Shown: positions 38,372 to 47,436, numbered from the stretch's first letter. The stretch: 64,000 nucleotides of DNA from Amycolatopsis vastitatis (GCF_002234595.1 NZ_NMUL01000007.1:434001-498000), one strand, 5' to 3'. Program-made: numbers and translations. Notes: generated by a model not told the origin, from the sequence alone.

Positions 38372-39157
38372 TCAGCGAGCGTCCGGCCGCGGGAGGGCGA
38401 CCCCGGCGGCGCGGAGCTTGGTCTCGACGAGCGAGAGCAACCGGGAGGCGGCGGAGCCCGGCTCCTCCCCGTGGTGGGCGATCAGCTCGTACCGGGTCGC
38501 CGCCTCGGTGCGAGCTTGCAGGCCGGTGACGATCTTCATCCGGCCGGGGTTGGCGAGGTAGTGGTCGACCACGGCGGTGGTGAGCTCGTCGATCCGGGGG
38601 TCGTCCGGTGCCCAGGTCGCGGCTTCGGCGCCGCGCTGGATCAAGGTGACGTACTCGGGATCGTCGAGGGCCTGCTCGACGTCGGCGAGGTAGGCGTCGA
38701 AGCCCTCGGGAACCAGGGCCTTGGCCAGCACCCAGCCCTCCCTGGTGGCCGCCACCTCGCCGGCGGGGAAACCGAGGCCCGGCATCCGCTCCAGCAGCGC
38801 CACCGCGCGGTCGGGCAGCAGGGCCCGGTCGCCGTCGGCGAGGCGGCGCAGCGTGTCGCGCCGCGTGATCAGCTCGTCGATCCGTTCGGTGAGCTGCTGT
38901 TCGACGCCGGCGAGTGCGGCTGGGAACTCCGCGGCGTCGCCTTCGAGCAGGGGGCCGACCTCGGCCAGCGGCACCCCGGCGGCGGCCAGCGTCCGGACCT
39001 GTACCAGCCGCAGCAGTTCGGCCGAGCCGTAGCGGCGGTAGCCGGAGCTGTCGCGCTCCGGCTCCTCGACCAGACCGAGCTTGTGGTAGTGCCGCACCGT
39101 CTTCACCGTGACGCCGACGAACGCCGCCGCCTGCCCGATCGTGACCCCGTTCCTCAT
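38372..39157 (-). CDS. MerR-family transcriptional regulator
   Basis: 261 residues. The winged HTH is TIGQAAAFVGVTVKTVRHYHKLGLVEEPERDSSGYRRYGSAELLRLVQVRTLAAAGVPLAEV, followed by the dimerisation coiled coil (VEQQLTERIDELITRRDTLRRLADGD) and a 130-residue effector domain. No Cys cluster is seen, so it is a drug/small-molecule type. The ATG overlaps the stop of the beta-lactamase-like gene (ATGA), so it is the second gene of a two-gene operon and probably activates its own promoter. Confidence 0.92.
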   Translation of the reverse strand: MRNGVTIGQAAAFVGVTVKTVRHYHKLGLVEEPERDSSGYRRYGSAELLRLVQVRTLAAAGVPLAEVGPLLEGDAAEFPAALAGVEQQLTERIDELITRRDTLRRLADGDRALLPDRAVALLERMPGLGFPAGEVAATREGWVLAKALVPEGFDAYLADVEQALDDPEYVTLIQRGAEAATWAPDDPRIDELTTAVVDHYLANPGRMKIVTGLQARTEAATRYELIAHHGEEPGSAASRLLSLVETKLRAAGVALPRPDAR

Positions 39158-40275
39158 TCGCCCAGTTTGCCGCAGAACACCGCGTCGACGAGCTTCCGCT
39201 GGGCGTCCTGGAAAGCCGCCGCGACGGACAGGACGGCGTCGTCCACACAGGTCAGTGCCGCGGTCAGCGTCGTGCCGCCGTCGGGGGTGCTGTACATGAG
39301 CGCGGCGAAGCCCGCCATGGCGCCGTTGTGCGTGATCACGGTGCCGCCGTCGGTCTCCTGCACGAACACCCCGAGGCCGTAGCCCATCTCCGGGATGCCC
39401 GTCGGGCGCGGGGTGCGCATCTCGGCCAGCAGTTCGGGCGGCAGGAGCTTGCCGCTGTTCAGCGCGGAGATGAAGGTGTGCAGGTCCCGGGTGGTCGAGA
39501 TCATGTCGCCGCCGGTGGAGATCCAGGAGGGGTTCTGGCGGGTGATGTCGATCGTGGTGTCGCCGGCGCGGTAGTAGGCGTGGGCGTGCGGCTCGGGGAT
39601 CTCCGGCGAGGCGTCCGGCACCAGGGTGCCCGACAGCCCGAGCGGCCCCAGGATCCGGCGGCGCAGCTCTTCGGCGAACGAGTGCCCGGTGACCGCTTCG
39701 ATCAGCAGCCGGGCCAGGACGTAGTTGGTGTTGGAGTAGCTCCAGCCCGTTCCCGGCTCGAACCGGGCCGGCTTGGCCAGCGCCAGGCGCACGAGCTCCT
39801 CCGGCCGATGGGTGCGGAACCGGTCCTCGGCCCACTCCGGGCCTCCGGGGCCGTAGGGCATGGGGGTGCCCGGCTCGAGCGTCCCGTCGCCGGAGACCTC
39901 ACCGGTGAAGTTGAAAACGCCGCTGGAGTGCTGAAGCAGCATCCGCACCGTGACGCGCTCGTCCAGCCCGAGCTCCGGCAGGTGGCGGGCGGCCGGGGTG
40001 TCCAGCCCGATCCTGCCTTCGGCCACGAGCTGGAGCACGAGGGCCGCGGTGAAGGTCTTGGTGTTGCTGCCGATGCGGACGTGTCCGTCGATCGGCGGCT
40101 CGGCGGTCCCGCCGAGTTCGGCCACTCCGGCACTGCCGGTCCACTCGCCCCGCTCGTCGTGGATGCGCACGGTGATCCCGGTGAACCCGGAACCGACGAT
40201 CTCGGCGAGCAGTTCACGCAGCTCGGGCCGGTCCTGCGCGGCGGTGGTCTTGGCCTGGTCGAAAAGGGTGGACAT
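39154..40275 (-). CDS. Serine hydrolase, class C beta-lactamase fold
   Basis: 373-residue penicillin-binding-fold enzyme. SxxK is IGSNTKTF with Ser70 and Lys73, the second motif is Tyr180 in GWSYSNTNY, and the third is HNGAMAGF in place of KTG. No signal peptide is present, so it is a cytosolic esterase or D-amino-acid peptidase rather than a secreted beta-lactamase. MPYGPGGPEW and GGDMISTTRDLHTF are typical of the EstB/LACTB-like branch. It is the first gene of the operon with the MerR regulator. Confidence 0.9.
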   Translation of the reverse strand: MSTLFDQAKTTAAQDRPELRELLAEIVGSGFTGITVRIHDERGEWTGSAGVAELGGTAEPPIDGHVRIGSNTKTFTAALVLQLVAEGRIGLDTPAARHLPELGLDERVTVRMLLQHSSGVFNFTGEVSGDGTLEPGTPMPYGPGGPEWAEDRFRTHRPEELVRLALAKPARFEPGTGWSYSNTNYVLARLLIEAVTGHSFAEELRRRILGPLGLSGTLVPDASPEIPEPHAHAYYRAGDTTIDITRQNPSWISTGGDMISTTRDLHTFISALNSGKLLPPELLAEMRTPRPTGIPEMGYGLGVFVQETDGGTVITHNGAMAGFAALMYSTPDGGTTLTAALTCVDDAVLSVAAAFQDAQRKLVDAVFCGKLGE

Positions 40276-40336
40276 GGGGTTCGCTCCTCGGATCCGGGGT
40301 GTCTTCGCGGTCTGAGCCGAGCGTTCACCCTGACCC

Positions 40337-40348
40337 GAGGTCAACCTC
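40337..40348. promoter_or_regulatory. Likely MerR operator GAGGTCAACCTC
   Basis: The dyad GAGGT-CA-ACCTC lies about 60 bp upstream of the hydrolase-MerR operon in a promoter-like stretch with flanking TGACC repeats. Short symmetric sites within an over-long -35/-10 spacer are typical of MerR activation; the exact promoter was not resolved. Confidence 0.5.
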
Positions 40349-40463
40349 AACCGTGACCCGGCTCACAGCGTCACCGACCGGACGAGCTTCCGGCCATCGA
40401 TCGCCGAAATCGTCGGCGGGCGTCACACTGTTGTGTGACATCGGTCACCGGAGGTGTTGCGAG

Positions 40464-41822
40464 ATGGTTTTGGGAGACGGCGGCGTCACTCACAAGGTGG
40501 CACCGGAGAGCAAGTCAAGACGGGTCCAGGTACGGCGTGCGGCGCTGGCGAGCGCCATCGGCACGACCATCGAGTGGTACGACTTCTTCCTCTACAACAC
40601 CGCGGCGGCTTTGGTCTTCCCGCACCTGTTCTTCCCCGCGTCGAGTGCGTACGCCGGCGCCATGCAGTCGTTCGCGACCTACGCGGTCGGGTTCGCCGCC
40701 CGGCCGGTCGGTGCCGCCATCTTCGGGCACTGGGGTGACCGGATCGGCCGGAAGGCGACGCTGATCGTCACCCTGCTGCTGATGGGCATCTCCTCCGGCG
40801 TCGTCGGGATGCTGCCCGGGACCTCGGCGATCGGCGTCGCCGCCCCGCTCATCCTGGTCCTGCTGCGGCTGGTCCAGGGCATCGCGATCGGCGGCGAGTG
40901 GAGCGGCTCGGTCCTGCTCGCGATGGAGTGGGGCGACCAGCGCAAACGCGGCCTGCTGGGCAGTTTCGCGCAGATCGGCGTCCCGGTCGGGCTGGTGCTC
41001 GGCACCGGCGGCATGACGCTGCTGTCGGCGACCCTCTCCCCCGACGCGTTCAACTCCTGGGGCTGGCGGATCCCGTTCCTGGCCAGCCTGGTGCTCGTCG
41101 CGGTCGGCCTGGTGATCCGGCTGAAGATCCTCGAGACGCCGATGTTCGCGAAACTCGTCGAGAACCGGCAGACCGCGCGCACGCCGGTGCTGGACGCCAT
41201 CCGGCACCACTGGCGGGAGATCCTGCTCTCGGCGGGCGTCCGGTTCAGCGAGCAGATGCCGTTCTACCTGTTCACCAGCTACGTGCTGGTCTACGTCGTC
41301 GCCCGGCACGAGTTCAGCAAGACGTTCGTGCTCAACGCGGTCCTCGTGGGGGCCGCGTGCGAGCTGGCGATGATCCCGTTGTTCTCGGCGCTGTCGGACC
41401 GCTTCGGCCGCAAGCGCATCTACCTGTGCGGGGCGGTCCTGACCGGCGTGATCGCGTTCCCGTACTTCACGGTGCTGAGCCACGGCGGGCACGCGCTGGT
41501 GTTCGTCGCCGTCGTGGTGTCGTTCATCCCGCACGCGCTGCAGTACGGCCCGCAGGCCGCGCTCATCGGCGAAAGCTTCCCGACCCACCTGCGGTACGGC
41601 GGTGCCGGGCTCGGTTACCAGCTGGCGTCGGTGTTCGCCGGCGGGCCGGCGCCGCTGCTGGCGACGTGGCTGCTGCACACGACCGGGACGCCGTACTCGA
41701 TCTCGACCTACATCGTCATCGCGGCGGTGGTGACGGTGCTGTGCGTGATCTTGCTGAAGGACCGCTCGAAGGCCGACATCGACGACGCGAGCGTCTACCA
41801 CCGGGCGGCACGCACGGGCTGA
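40464..41822 (+). CDS. MFS transporter, metabolite:H+ symporter family
   Basis: 452 residues with about 12 hydrophobic segments. ALASAIGTTIEWYDFFLYNTAAALVFPHLFFP and FAARPVGAAIFGHWGDRIGRKATLIVTLLLMG are hallmarks of the MHS family (shikimate, proline/betaine, alpha-ketoglutarate symporters); LRLVQGIAIGGEWSGSVLLAMEW is a further one, and LSDRFGRKRIY repeats the MFS loop motif in the second half. It probably imports a carboxylate or related metabolite. A perfect hairpin separates it from the convergent SPFH gene. Confidence 0.93.
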   Translation: MVLGDGGVTHKVAPESKSRRVQVRRAALASAIGTTIEWYDFFLYNTAAALVFPHLFFPASSAYAGAMQSFATYAVGFAARPVGAAIFGHWGDRIGRKATLIVTLLLMGISSGVVGMLPGTSAIGVAAPLILVLLRLVQGIAIGGEWSGSVLLAMEWGDQRKRGLLGSFAQIGVPVGLVLGTGGMTLLSATLSPDAFNSWGWRIPFLASLVLVAVGLVIRLKILETPMFAKLVENRQTARTPVLDAIRHHWREILLSAGVRFSEQMPFYLFTSYVLVYVVARHEFSKTFVLNAVLVGAACELAMIPLFSALSDRFGRKRIYLCGAVLTGVIAFPYFTVLSHGGHALVFVAVVVSFIPHALQYGPQAALIGESFPTHLRYGGAGLGYQLASVFAGGPAPLLATWLLHTTGTPYSISTYIVIAAVVTVLCVILLKDRSKADIDDASVYHRAARTG

Positions 41823-41828
41823 AACGCC

Positions 41829-41864
41829 GTGAAGGCCACCTTCCGGACCGAAGGTGGCCTTCAC
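41829..41864. terminator. Bidirectional terminator hairpin, 14-bp stem
   Basis: GTGAAGGCCACCTT (41829-41842) and its exact reverse complement (41851-41864) enclose 8 nt. It sits between convergent genes and could serve both. Palindromes of this wording recur in intergenic regions of Amycolatopsis in my memory; that needs a genome search. Confidence 0.7.
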
Positions 41865-41876
41865 GAACCAACGGGG

Positions 41877-43298
41877 TCAGCGGCGGGGGCCGCCGAACGG
41901 GGGCTGCTGCGGGAACGGCCCGCTGCCCGGGTTCTGCTGCGGCCCGCCGCCGAACTGGCCCGGCGGCGGGGCCTGCGGGGGCGGGCCCTGGTACTGGCCG
42001 CCCGGGGGCGGACCGGCGGGGGCCTGCGGCTGCTGGGGCTGCGGCAGTGCGGGCTGGCCGCTCTTCGGCGTCGACGGCTGCTGCGGGGCCGGGGTGACCT
42101 CCGTGCCGCGGTCCTCGTCGGCATCGGGTTCCGGCAGCTGCTGCGCCGGCCGCGGGATGGACGGCCGCGCGGGCGGCGACGACGGTGCGCCGATGGCCGG
42201 GACCTCCTTGCGCGCCACGGCTTCCGCGGCCGCGACGGCCTCGGCGACCTTCGGGTCGCTCTTGGTTTCGAACCAGCTGGCGACCTCTTCGTCCTCGAGT
42301 TCGGGCTTGTCCGGGACGTCGTCCTCCTTCGGCGGCTCGTACCGGAACACGCCGTCGTCGCCCGGGGCGCCGAGCGCGCGGGCGAAGCCTTCGAGGGCCT
42401 TGCCGTAGTCGCTGGGGATCATCCAGACCTTGTTCGCGTCGCCCTGCGCCATCTGCGGCAGCGTCTGCAGGTACTGGTAGGCCAGCACCTCCGGGGTCGG
42501 CCGGCCGGCCTTGATCGCGGCGAACACCTTCTCGATCGCCTTCGCCTGGCCCTGCGCCTGCAGGTAGCGTGCGGCCCGCTCACCCTGGGCCCGCAGGATC
42601 CGGGACTGCCGCTCGGCCTCGGCGGCGAGGATGGTGGCTTGCCGGGCGCCTTCGGCGGAGAGGATCTGGCTCTGCTTCTGGCCTTCCGCGGTCTTGATAG
42701 CGGACTCCCGCTGACCTTCCGCGGTGAGGATCATGGCGCGCTTCTCGCGGTCGGCGCGCATCTGCTTCTCCATCGAGTCCTGGATGGAGGGCGGCGGGTC
42801 GATCGCCTTCAGCTCGACCCGGCTCACGCGGATGCCCCACCGGCCGGTCGCCTCGTCCAGCACGCCGCGCAGCTGGGTGTTGATGGAGTCGCGGGAGGTC
42901 AGGGTCTGCTCGAGGCTCATACCGCCGACCACGTTGCGGAGCGTGGTGGTGGTCAGCTGCTCGACACCGACGATGTAGTTGGAGATTTCGTACACCGCGG
43001 CGCGCGAGTCGGTGACCTGGAAGTACACGACCGTGTCGATCGACACGGTCAGGTTGTCCTCGGTGATCACCGGCTGCGGCGGGAACGAGACGACCTGCTC
43101 GCGCAGGTCGATCCGGGCGCGCACCTTGTCCAGGAACGGCACGAGGATGTTGAGGCCGGGCGAGGCGACCGTGCGGAACCGGCCGAGCCGTTCGATCACG
43201 GCCGACTGCGCCTGCGGCACCACCATGACCGCCTTGGCTATCGTGATGACCACGAGCAAGGCCAAGGCTATGACCAGGCCGATCACAAATCCGGTCAA
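41877..43298 (-). CDS. SPFH/band 7 membrane protein (QmcA/stomatin-like)
   Basis: 473 residues. An N-terminal membrane anchor (VIGLVIALALLVVITIAKAVMVV) precedes the SPFH domain (25-190: AQSAVIERLGRFRTVASPGLNILVPFLDKVRARIDLREQVV ... TTTTLRNVVGGMSLEQTL). A coiled coil with AEGQ/AEAER repeats follows (about 190-270), then DANKVWMIPSDYGKALEGFARALG. The last 130 residues are Pro/Gln/Gly-rich and disordered. Such proteins scaffold membrane microdomains and guard membrane proteins against proteolysis. The short SPFH and NfeD genes lie just upstream. Confidence 0.93.
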   Translation of the reverse strand: MTGFVIGLVIALALLVVITIAKAVMVVPQAQSAVIERLGRFRTVASPGLNILVPFLDKVRARIDLREQVVSFPPQPVITEDNLTVSIDTVVYFQVTDSRAAVYEISNYIVGVEQLTTTTLRNVVGGMSLEQTLTSRDSINTQLRGVLDEATGRWGIRVSRVELKAIDPPPSIQDSMEKQMRADREKRAMILTAEGQRESAIKTAEGQKQSQILSAEGARQATILAAEAERQSRILRAQGERAARYLQAQGQAKAIEKVFAAIKAGRPTPEVLAYQYLQTLPQMAQGDANKVWMIPSDYGKALEGFARALGAPGDDGVFRYEPPKEDDVPDKPELEDEEVASWFETKSDPKVAEAVAAAEAVARKEVPAIGAPSSPPARPSIPRPAQQLPEPDADEDRGTEVTPAPQQPSTPKSGQPALPQPQQPQAPAGPPPGGQYQGPPPQAPPPGQFGGGPQQNPGSGPFPQQPPFGGPRR

Positions 43299-43314
43299 GA
43301 GAATTTCCCCTTAC

Positions 43315-43803
43315 CTAGTACCATTCTTGCGCGGTTGACGGCGTTCCGGGTGCCGCGGGCGGGTGCACCGCGATCTCGAGTTCCTTCGTGGTGATGCCCC
43401 AGCGGCCGGTGGTGTCGTGCAGGACCGTCCACACTGTACGGTGCAGGTCCCCCGGCGCGGTGACGGCGCGCTCGGCGGTGGTCAGGCCGGCCTCCTGCCG
43501 CAGCGCGGTGCGGGCGAGCTGCTCGATCGCGATGGCCGGATTGCTGATTTCGTAGGTCGCCAGGCGCGGGTCGGTCACGGCGAAGACGACCTCGAAGCCG
43601 ATGAGGATCTCCTGCCCGTCGCCGGCCTCGACCGGGCGCGGTGGGGCGGACAGGATCTGCTCGCCGAGGTCGAAGCGAGCGCGGACCCGGTCGGCGAACG
43701 GGACCACGAAGTGGCGGCCCGGGCCGAGCACGGTGCGGAACTCGCCGCCGCGTTCGATCACCGCGGCGTGGCCCTCGCCGACGACGACCAGTCCGAGGCT
43801 CAC
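43315..43803 (-). CDS. Short SPFH-domain protein
   Basis: 162 residues, essentially a bare SPFH domain: GHAAVIERGGEFRTVLGPGRHFVVPFADRVRARFDLGEQILSAPP through LARTALRQEAGLTTAERAV and GRWGITTKELEIAVHPP. It has a short hydrophobic start (LGLVVVGEG) but neither a convincing transmembrane anchor nor a coiled coil. It looks like a shortened paralogue of the next gene, perhaps a hetero-oligomer partner. GTG 43803 overlaps the NfeD stop (GTGA). Confidence 0.85.
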   Translation of the reverse strand: MSLGLVVVGEGHAAVIERGGEFRTVLGPGRHFVVPFADRVRARFDLGEQILSAPPRPVEAGDGQEILIGFEVVFAVTDPRLATYEISNPAIAIEQLARTALRQEAGLTTAERAVTAPGDLHRTVWTVLHDTTGRWGITTKELEIAVHPPAAPGTPSTAQEWY

Positions 43804-44234
43804 GGTTCGGCCGACACGACAGCGGTGGCGCCGGAGATCTCGACGACCGTGACGGGGGTGCCGGGGGCGATGGGCGGCTGGTGCTCTCCCAGGGTGCGGG
43901 CCGACCAGACGTCGCCGGCCAGTTTCACCCGCCCGGCCTCGTGGTCCACTGTGGACACGACGACAGCGCGGGCGCCGATCAGCGCGTCGATGCCGGTGTG
44001 GTGCGTCGGCCCGGACAGCAGGCGCCGCTTGAGCGCCGGGCGGACCAGCAGGAGCATGCCGACCGACGCCACGGCGAACACGGCGACGTCGATGACCAGG
44101 TTCCCGGTGAGGACGTCGGCGCCGGCCCCGAACAGCGCGGCGACGCCCAGCATGATCAGCACGAAGTCGCCGGAGACGACTTCGGCGATCATCAGGGCGA
44201 TGCCGACGATCAACCAGACCAGTGCCCAAGACAT
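43800..44234 (-). CDS. NfeD-family membrane protein
   Basis: 144 residues. Three hydrophobic segments (LVWLIVGIALMIAEVV, FVLIMLGVAALFGAGADVL, VIDVAVFAVASVGMLLLV) are followed by an OB-fold domain from about residue 80: IGARAVVVSTVDHEAGRVKLAGDVWSAR and PGTPVTVVEISGATAVV. NfeD proteins are encoded with SPFH proteins and work with them at membranes. It heads the NfeD-SPFH-SPFH unit. Confidence 0.92.
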   Translation of the reverse strand: MSWALVWLIVGIALMIAEVVSGDFVLIMLGVAALFGAGADVLTGNLVIDVAVFAVASVGMLLLVRPALKRRLLSGPTHHTGIDALIGARAVVVSTVDHEAGRVKLAGDVWSARTLGEHQPPIAPGTPVTVVEISGATAVVSAEP

Positions 44235-44318
44235 GGCTTCATGCTCTCAGATCACGCCGGTTCGCACCGGCACAGTGACGGGACGTAACCTTCGCGTGAC
44301 CTTGGACAATTCGGACAT

Positions 44319-45134
44319 TCAGCCCTCTTCCGCCGGTTCGGTGACGAAGTCGATGAGCCGTTCCACGGCCCCGATGAGCGGGGTCTCGAGGTCGCGGAAA
44401 CTGCTCACCCCGCTCAGGACACGTTGCCAGCCTTCGAAAGGTTGCCCCCAGCCGAGCGCGTCGCAGATTCCCTGCTTCCACTCGGTTCCGCGCGGGATCT
44501 TCGGCCACGCCTCGATGCCGACGGCCTCCGGCCGGACGGCTTCCCAGACGTCGATGTAGGGGTGCCCGGTGACCAGCACGTTCTCGTCGCGGACGGCCTC
44601 GACGAGCCGCGACTCCTTGCTGCCGGGGACGAGGTGGTCGACCAGCACACCCAGTCGACGCGCGGGTCCGGTGCCGAACTCGGCGATCCGGTCGGCGAGG
44701 ACGTCGACGCCGTCGAGGGCTTCGACGACGACACCTTCGACGCGCAGGTCGTGGCCCCAGACGCGTTCGACCAGCTCGGCGTCGTGCTTGCCTTCGACCC
44801 AGATCCGCGAGTCGCGGGCGACGCGGGCCTGCAGGCCCTGGACGCGCACGGACCCGGACGCCGAGATCTGCCGGGCCGGCGCCTTCGCCGGGGGTCGGTA
44901 CGGCACCAGCGTGACCAGCTTGCCTTCCAGCAGGAACCCGGCGGGGGCGAGCGGGAAGACGCGGTGGCGGCCCTTGGCGTCTTCGAGCACGACGTTCCCG
45001 TACTCGATCTTCACCACCGCGCCGCAGTAGCCGCTGGCCGGGTCCTCGACGACCAGGCCGGGTTCGGCGGGGACCTCCGGCACCTTCTTGCGGCGTCGGC
45101 CGGCGAGCACGTCGTCATAGGAGTGGGAGCGCAC
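44319..45134 (-). CDS. DUF3097-family protein
   Basis: 271 residues of the actinobacterial DUF3097 family. Features are VPEVPAEPGLVVEDPASGYCGAVVKIEYGNVVLEDAKGRHRVFPL and a TOPRIM-like stretch with SRIWVEGKHDAELVERVWGHDLR, LGVLVDHLVPGSKESRLVEAV and VTGHPYIDVWEAVRP. The TOPRIM-like Glu and Asp positions suggest a nucleic-acid or phosphotransfer activity, but none is established to my knowledge. The GTG start has TAGGTT 8 nt upstream, suggesting a leaderless transcript. Confidence 0.9.
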   Translation of the reverse strand: MRSHSYDDVLAGRRRKKVPEVPAEPGLVVEDPASGYCGAVVKIEYGNVVLEDAKGRHRVFPLAPAGFLLEGKLVTLVPYRPPAKAPARQISASGSVRVQGLQARVARDSRIWVEGKHDAELVERVWGHDLRVEGVVVEALDGVDVLADRIAEFGTGPARRLGVLVDHLVPGSKESRLVEAVRDENVLVTGHPYIDVWEAVRPEAVGIEAWPKIPRGTEWKQGICDALGWGQPFEGWQRVLSGVSSFRDLETPLIGAVERLIDFVTEPAEEG

Positions 45135-45185
45135 GACCAGGCAACCTAGTGCTCCCCGCCGCTCCGGAGGGTCATGCCACGCCGG

Positions 45186-46070
45186 TCAGCGCGCCAACTC
45201 CAGGACCGCGTCGGTGAACGGCGTCCGCTCGCCGCGGCGCAGTGCCGGGAGCGCGACGAGCGGGGCCATCGCGACGCACCAGGCGCGGACGCGTTCGGCG
45301 TCGAAGCCGCGCACGTGCGGAGCGAGAGCGGCGATGCCGTCGTCGATGGTGCCGCCTTCGCGCATCGGGACGAACACGAAGTCGATGGCGTCGTGAGACG
45401 GGTCACCGAGGCTGGGCCGCGGGTCGATGGCGACCGCGCCGCGCTCGGGTCCGGCGTCGAGGACGTTCGCGGGGTGGAGGTCGCCGTGGATGAGCGTGAC
45501 CGGTCCGCTGGTCGCCAGGGCCATGGCCCGCTCACGGCCCTTGGCCAGGACCTCGGCGCTCAGGTGCCCGGCGGCCGGTGACTCGCGACGGCGGCGTTCG
45601 GAGAGGGCGAAGATGAACTCGAGGCCGTCGGCCAGCCGCCGGAACTCCCCGGGCGGTTCGACGGAGTGCAGCTGGTCGAGCAGCTCGCCGATCTGGGCCC
45701 ACGGGACGTCGCCGTCCAGCTCGGTGCCCGGGACCAGGCCTTCCAGGAGAATCGCGTGGTCGTCGAGGTCGGCGTCGAGCACCTGGACGACGCGGGAGCA
45801 CCCGGCCCAGGCGCTCAGCCCGGTGAACTCGAGCCGGGCGACCTCGGGATCGGGGGTCAGCTTGAGGACCCGCAGGTCGCCACCGGGGCCGGTGCACAGC
45901 AGCGTCCGGCCGGTGTTGCCGGGCCGGGCCTCACGGACTTCGAGTCCCCACCTCGCGGTGAGCCGGGCGACCAGGTCCGGGAGCGCGTCGCACCACGGCC
46001 CGGCCAGCTCCGCGCCGAACCGGTCGGTCAGTCGCGCGCGAGCGGGGTCGTCGATCAGAACAGGGGCCAC
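45186..46070 (-). CDS. Aminoglycoside/hydroxyurea phosphotransferase-family kinase
   Basis: 294 residues. DALPDLVARLTARWGLEVREARPGNTGRTLLC is the N-terminus of the APH(6)/hydroxyurea kinase family; LRVLKLTPDPEVARLEFTGL supplies the Lys/Glu pair. The catalytic loop is VTLIHGDLHPANVL (Asp base) and the metal Asp lies in VAIDPRPSLGDPSHDAID. It may phosphorylate an aminoglycoside or an endogenous metabolite; resistance cannot be assumed. GTG 46070 overlaps the SCO1664-like gene by 16 nt, so it belongs to that operon. Confidence 0.88.
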   Translation of the reverse strand: MAPVLIDDPARARLTDRFGAELAGPWCDALPDLVARLTARWGLEVREARPGNTGRTLLCTGPGGDLRVLKLTPDPEVARLEFTGLSAWAGCSRVVQVLDADLDDHAILLEGLVPGTELDGDVPWAQIGELLDQLHSVEPPGEFRRLADGLEFIFALSERRRRESPAAGHLSAEVLAKGRERAMALATSGPVTLIHGDLHPANVLDAGPERGAVAIDPRPSLGDPSHDAIDFVFVPMREGGTIDDGIAALAPHVRGFDAERVRAWCVAMAPLVALPALRRGERTPFTDAVLELAR

Positions 46071-46858
46071 GGGATCGCGCGCCAGTCGTCGCCGGGTGCG
46101 GGGAAGATGCCTTCGGCGAGCAGGACGTCGGTGCGTTCGGCCAGTGCCCGGATCTCGAACCGGGTGATGTGCCCGGAAAGCGTTTCGCCGAGCTCGCCGT
46201 CGAGCTCCGAGCGCAGTTTGCGGAGCTTCTCGACGGTGTCCGGGGGTACCGGCTCGCCGATCCAGCCCCACAGGACGGTCCGCAGCTTCGGGTCGGTGTG
46301 CAGGCAGATGCCGTGGTCGACGCCGTAGACGCGGCCGTCGACGCCGGGCAGGAGGTGCCCGCCCTTGCGGTCGGTGTTGTTGACGACGATGTCGAGCACG
46401 GCGAGGTCGCGCAGCCCGGGGTGGTTCGCGTGGGCCAGCACCGCGGGTTCGCCGAGCCGGTCGTGGGCGTGCAGCACCGGGCGCCAGCCTTCGGGGACGT
46501 CGTCGGGCGGCAGGACTTCGACCAGGTCGTCTTCGGTGGTCTCGATCCACAGCTGGACCATGCCGGGGCCGAACGGGCCGTCGCGGAGCACGGTGGGCGG
46601 GATCGCGCCGATGCCGGTGGCGTCGGCGACGATCGCGGTGGCGACCTCGCGGCCGGCCAGGGTGCCGTCGGGGAAGTCCCACAGCGGCCGCTCCCCCGAC
46701 ACCGGCTTGTACACGACCCGGCCCGTGACGCCGTCGAGCTCGATGGCGCAGAAGAGCGTGACGTTGGAGGCGTCGACCAGCCGTCCTTCGACGTCGATGC
46801 GGCCGTGGGTGACCAGCTCGCGGGACGCCGGGTCGGCCGGGTCGGGGGTCGCGGCCAT
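46055..46858 (-). CDS. SCO1664-family protein (PI3/PI4-kinase-like)
   Basis: 267 residues of the actinobacterial SCO1664 family, distantly related to phosphatidylinositol kinases. RVVYKPVSGERPLWDFPDGTLAGREVATAIV carries the nucleotide-binding Lys; LRDLAVLDIVVNNTDRKGGHLL is the catalytic DxxxxNxDR loop; VYGVDHGICLHTDPKLRTVLWGW supplies the metal Asp. The activity is unknown. It starts 2 nt after the DUF3090 gene, an arrangement I associate with most actinobacteria. Confidence 0.92.
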   Translation of the reverse strand: MAATPDPADPASRELVTHGRIDVEGRLVDASNVTLFCAIELDGVTGRVVYKPVSGERPLWDFPDGTLAGREVATAIVADATGIGAIPPTVLRDGPFGPGMVQLWIETTEDDLVEVLPPDDVPEGWRPVLHAHDRLGEPAVLAHANHPGLRDLAVLDIVVNNTDRKGGHLLPGVDGRVYGVDHGICLHTDPKLRTVLWGWIGEPVPPDTVEKLRKLRSELDGELGETLSGHITRFEIRALAERTDVLLAEGIFPAPGDDWRAIPWPLF

Positions 46859-46860
46859 GG

Positions 46861-47436
46861 TCAGTCTTCGCCCGCTTCGGTGTCGCGCCGGTAGCCGTTC
46901 TGCCGCGGGCAGATGTGCCCGGTCGGGTCGAGCGGCTCGCCGCACAGCGGGCACGGTTTGCGGCCGGCGTTGACGACGCGGTCGGCGCGCTCGGCGAAGG
47001 CGCGGGCGGCGGCCGGGCTGAGGAAGACGCGGACGGCGTCCGGGCCTTCCTCGGTGTCGTCGAGCACGACCGTTTCGTCGACCTCGCCCTCGGTGATGGC
47101 GAGCAGCTCGATGACGACCGCGCTGCTGTCGGCGTCCCAGCCCAGCCCCATGGTGCCGACGCGGAACTCCTCCTCGACCGGCACGGTGAGGGGGTCGACG
47201 TCGACGAGGTCGTCGGGGACGTCGTCGGGCACGTCGGCGCCGAAACGGCTGGCGACTTCCTCGAGCAGGGAGCTGAGGCGCTCAGCGAGGACGACGACCT
47301 GCTGTTTTTCGATGGTGACGCTGATCGTGCGCACGTCCTCGGACGCCTGGAGGTAGAACGTGCGATCGCCGGGCTCGCCGACGGTGCCGGCGACGAACCG
47401 ATCCGGCTGGCGGAAGACGTGGATTACGCGAGACAT
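46861..47436 (-). CDS. DUF3090-family protein
   Basis: 191 residues. SRVIHVFRQPDRFVAGTVGEPGDRTFYLQASEDVRTISVTIEKQQVVVLAERL is the conserved N-terminus; the C-terminus has a zinc knuckle KPCPLCGEPLDPTGHICPRQNGY. The function is unknown, but it is regularly paired with the SCO1664-like gene, which follows 2 nt later. It is divergent from the S9 peptidase across about 78 bp. Confidence 0.93.
   Translation of the reverse strand: MSRVIHVFRQPDRFVAGTVGEPGDRTFYLQASEDVRTISVTIEKQQVVVLAERLSSLLEEVASRFGADVPDDVPDDLVDVDPLTVPVEEEFRVGTMGLGWDADSSAVVIELLAITEGEVDETVVLDDTEEGPDAVRVFLSPAAARAFAERADRVVNAGRKPCPLCGEPLDPTGHICPRQNGYRRDTEAGED

Noticed and set aside
45186..46070. Calling the APH-family kinase an aminoglycoside resistance gene
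   Set aside because: Kinase motifs are clear, but its place in the conserved DUF3090-SCO1664 operon suggests a possible endogenous role; substrate cannot be inferred.
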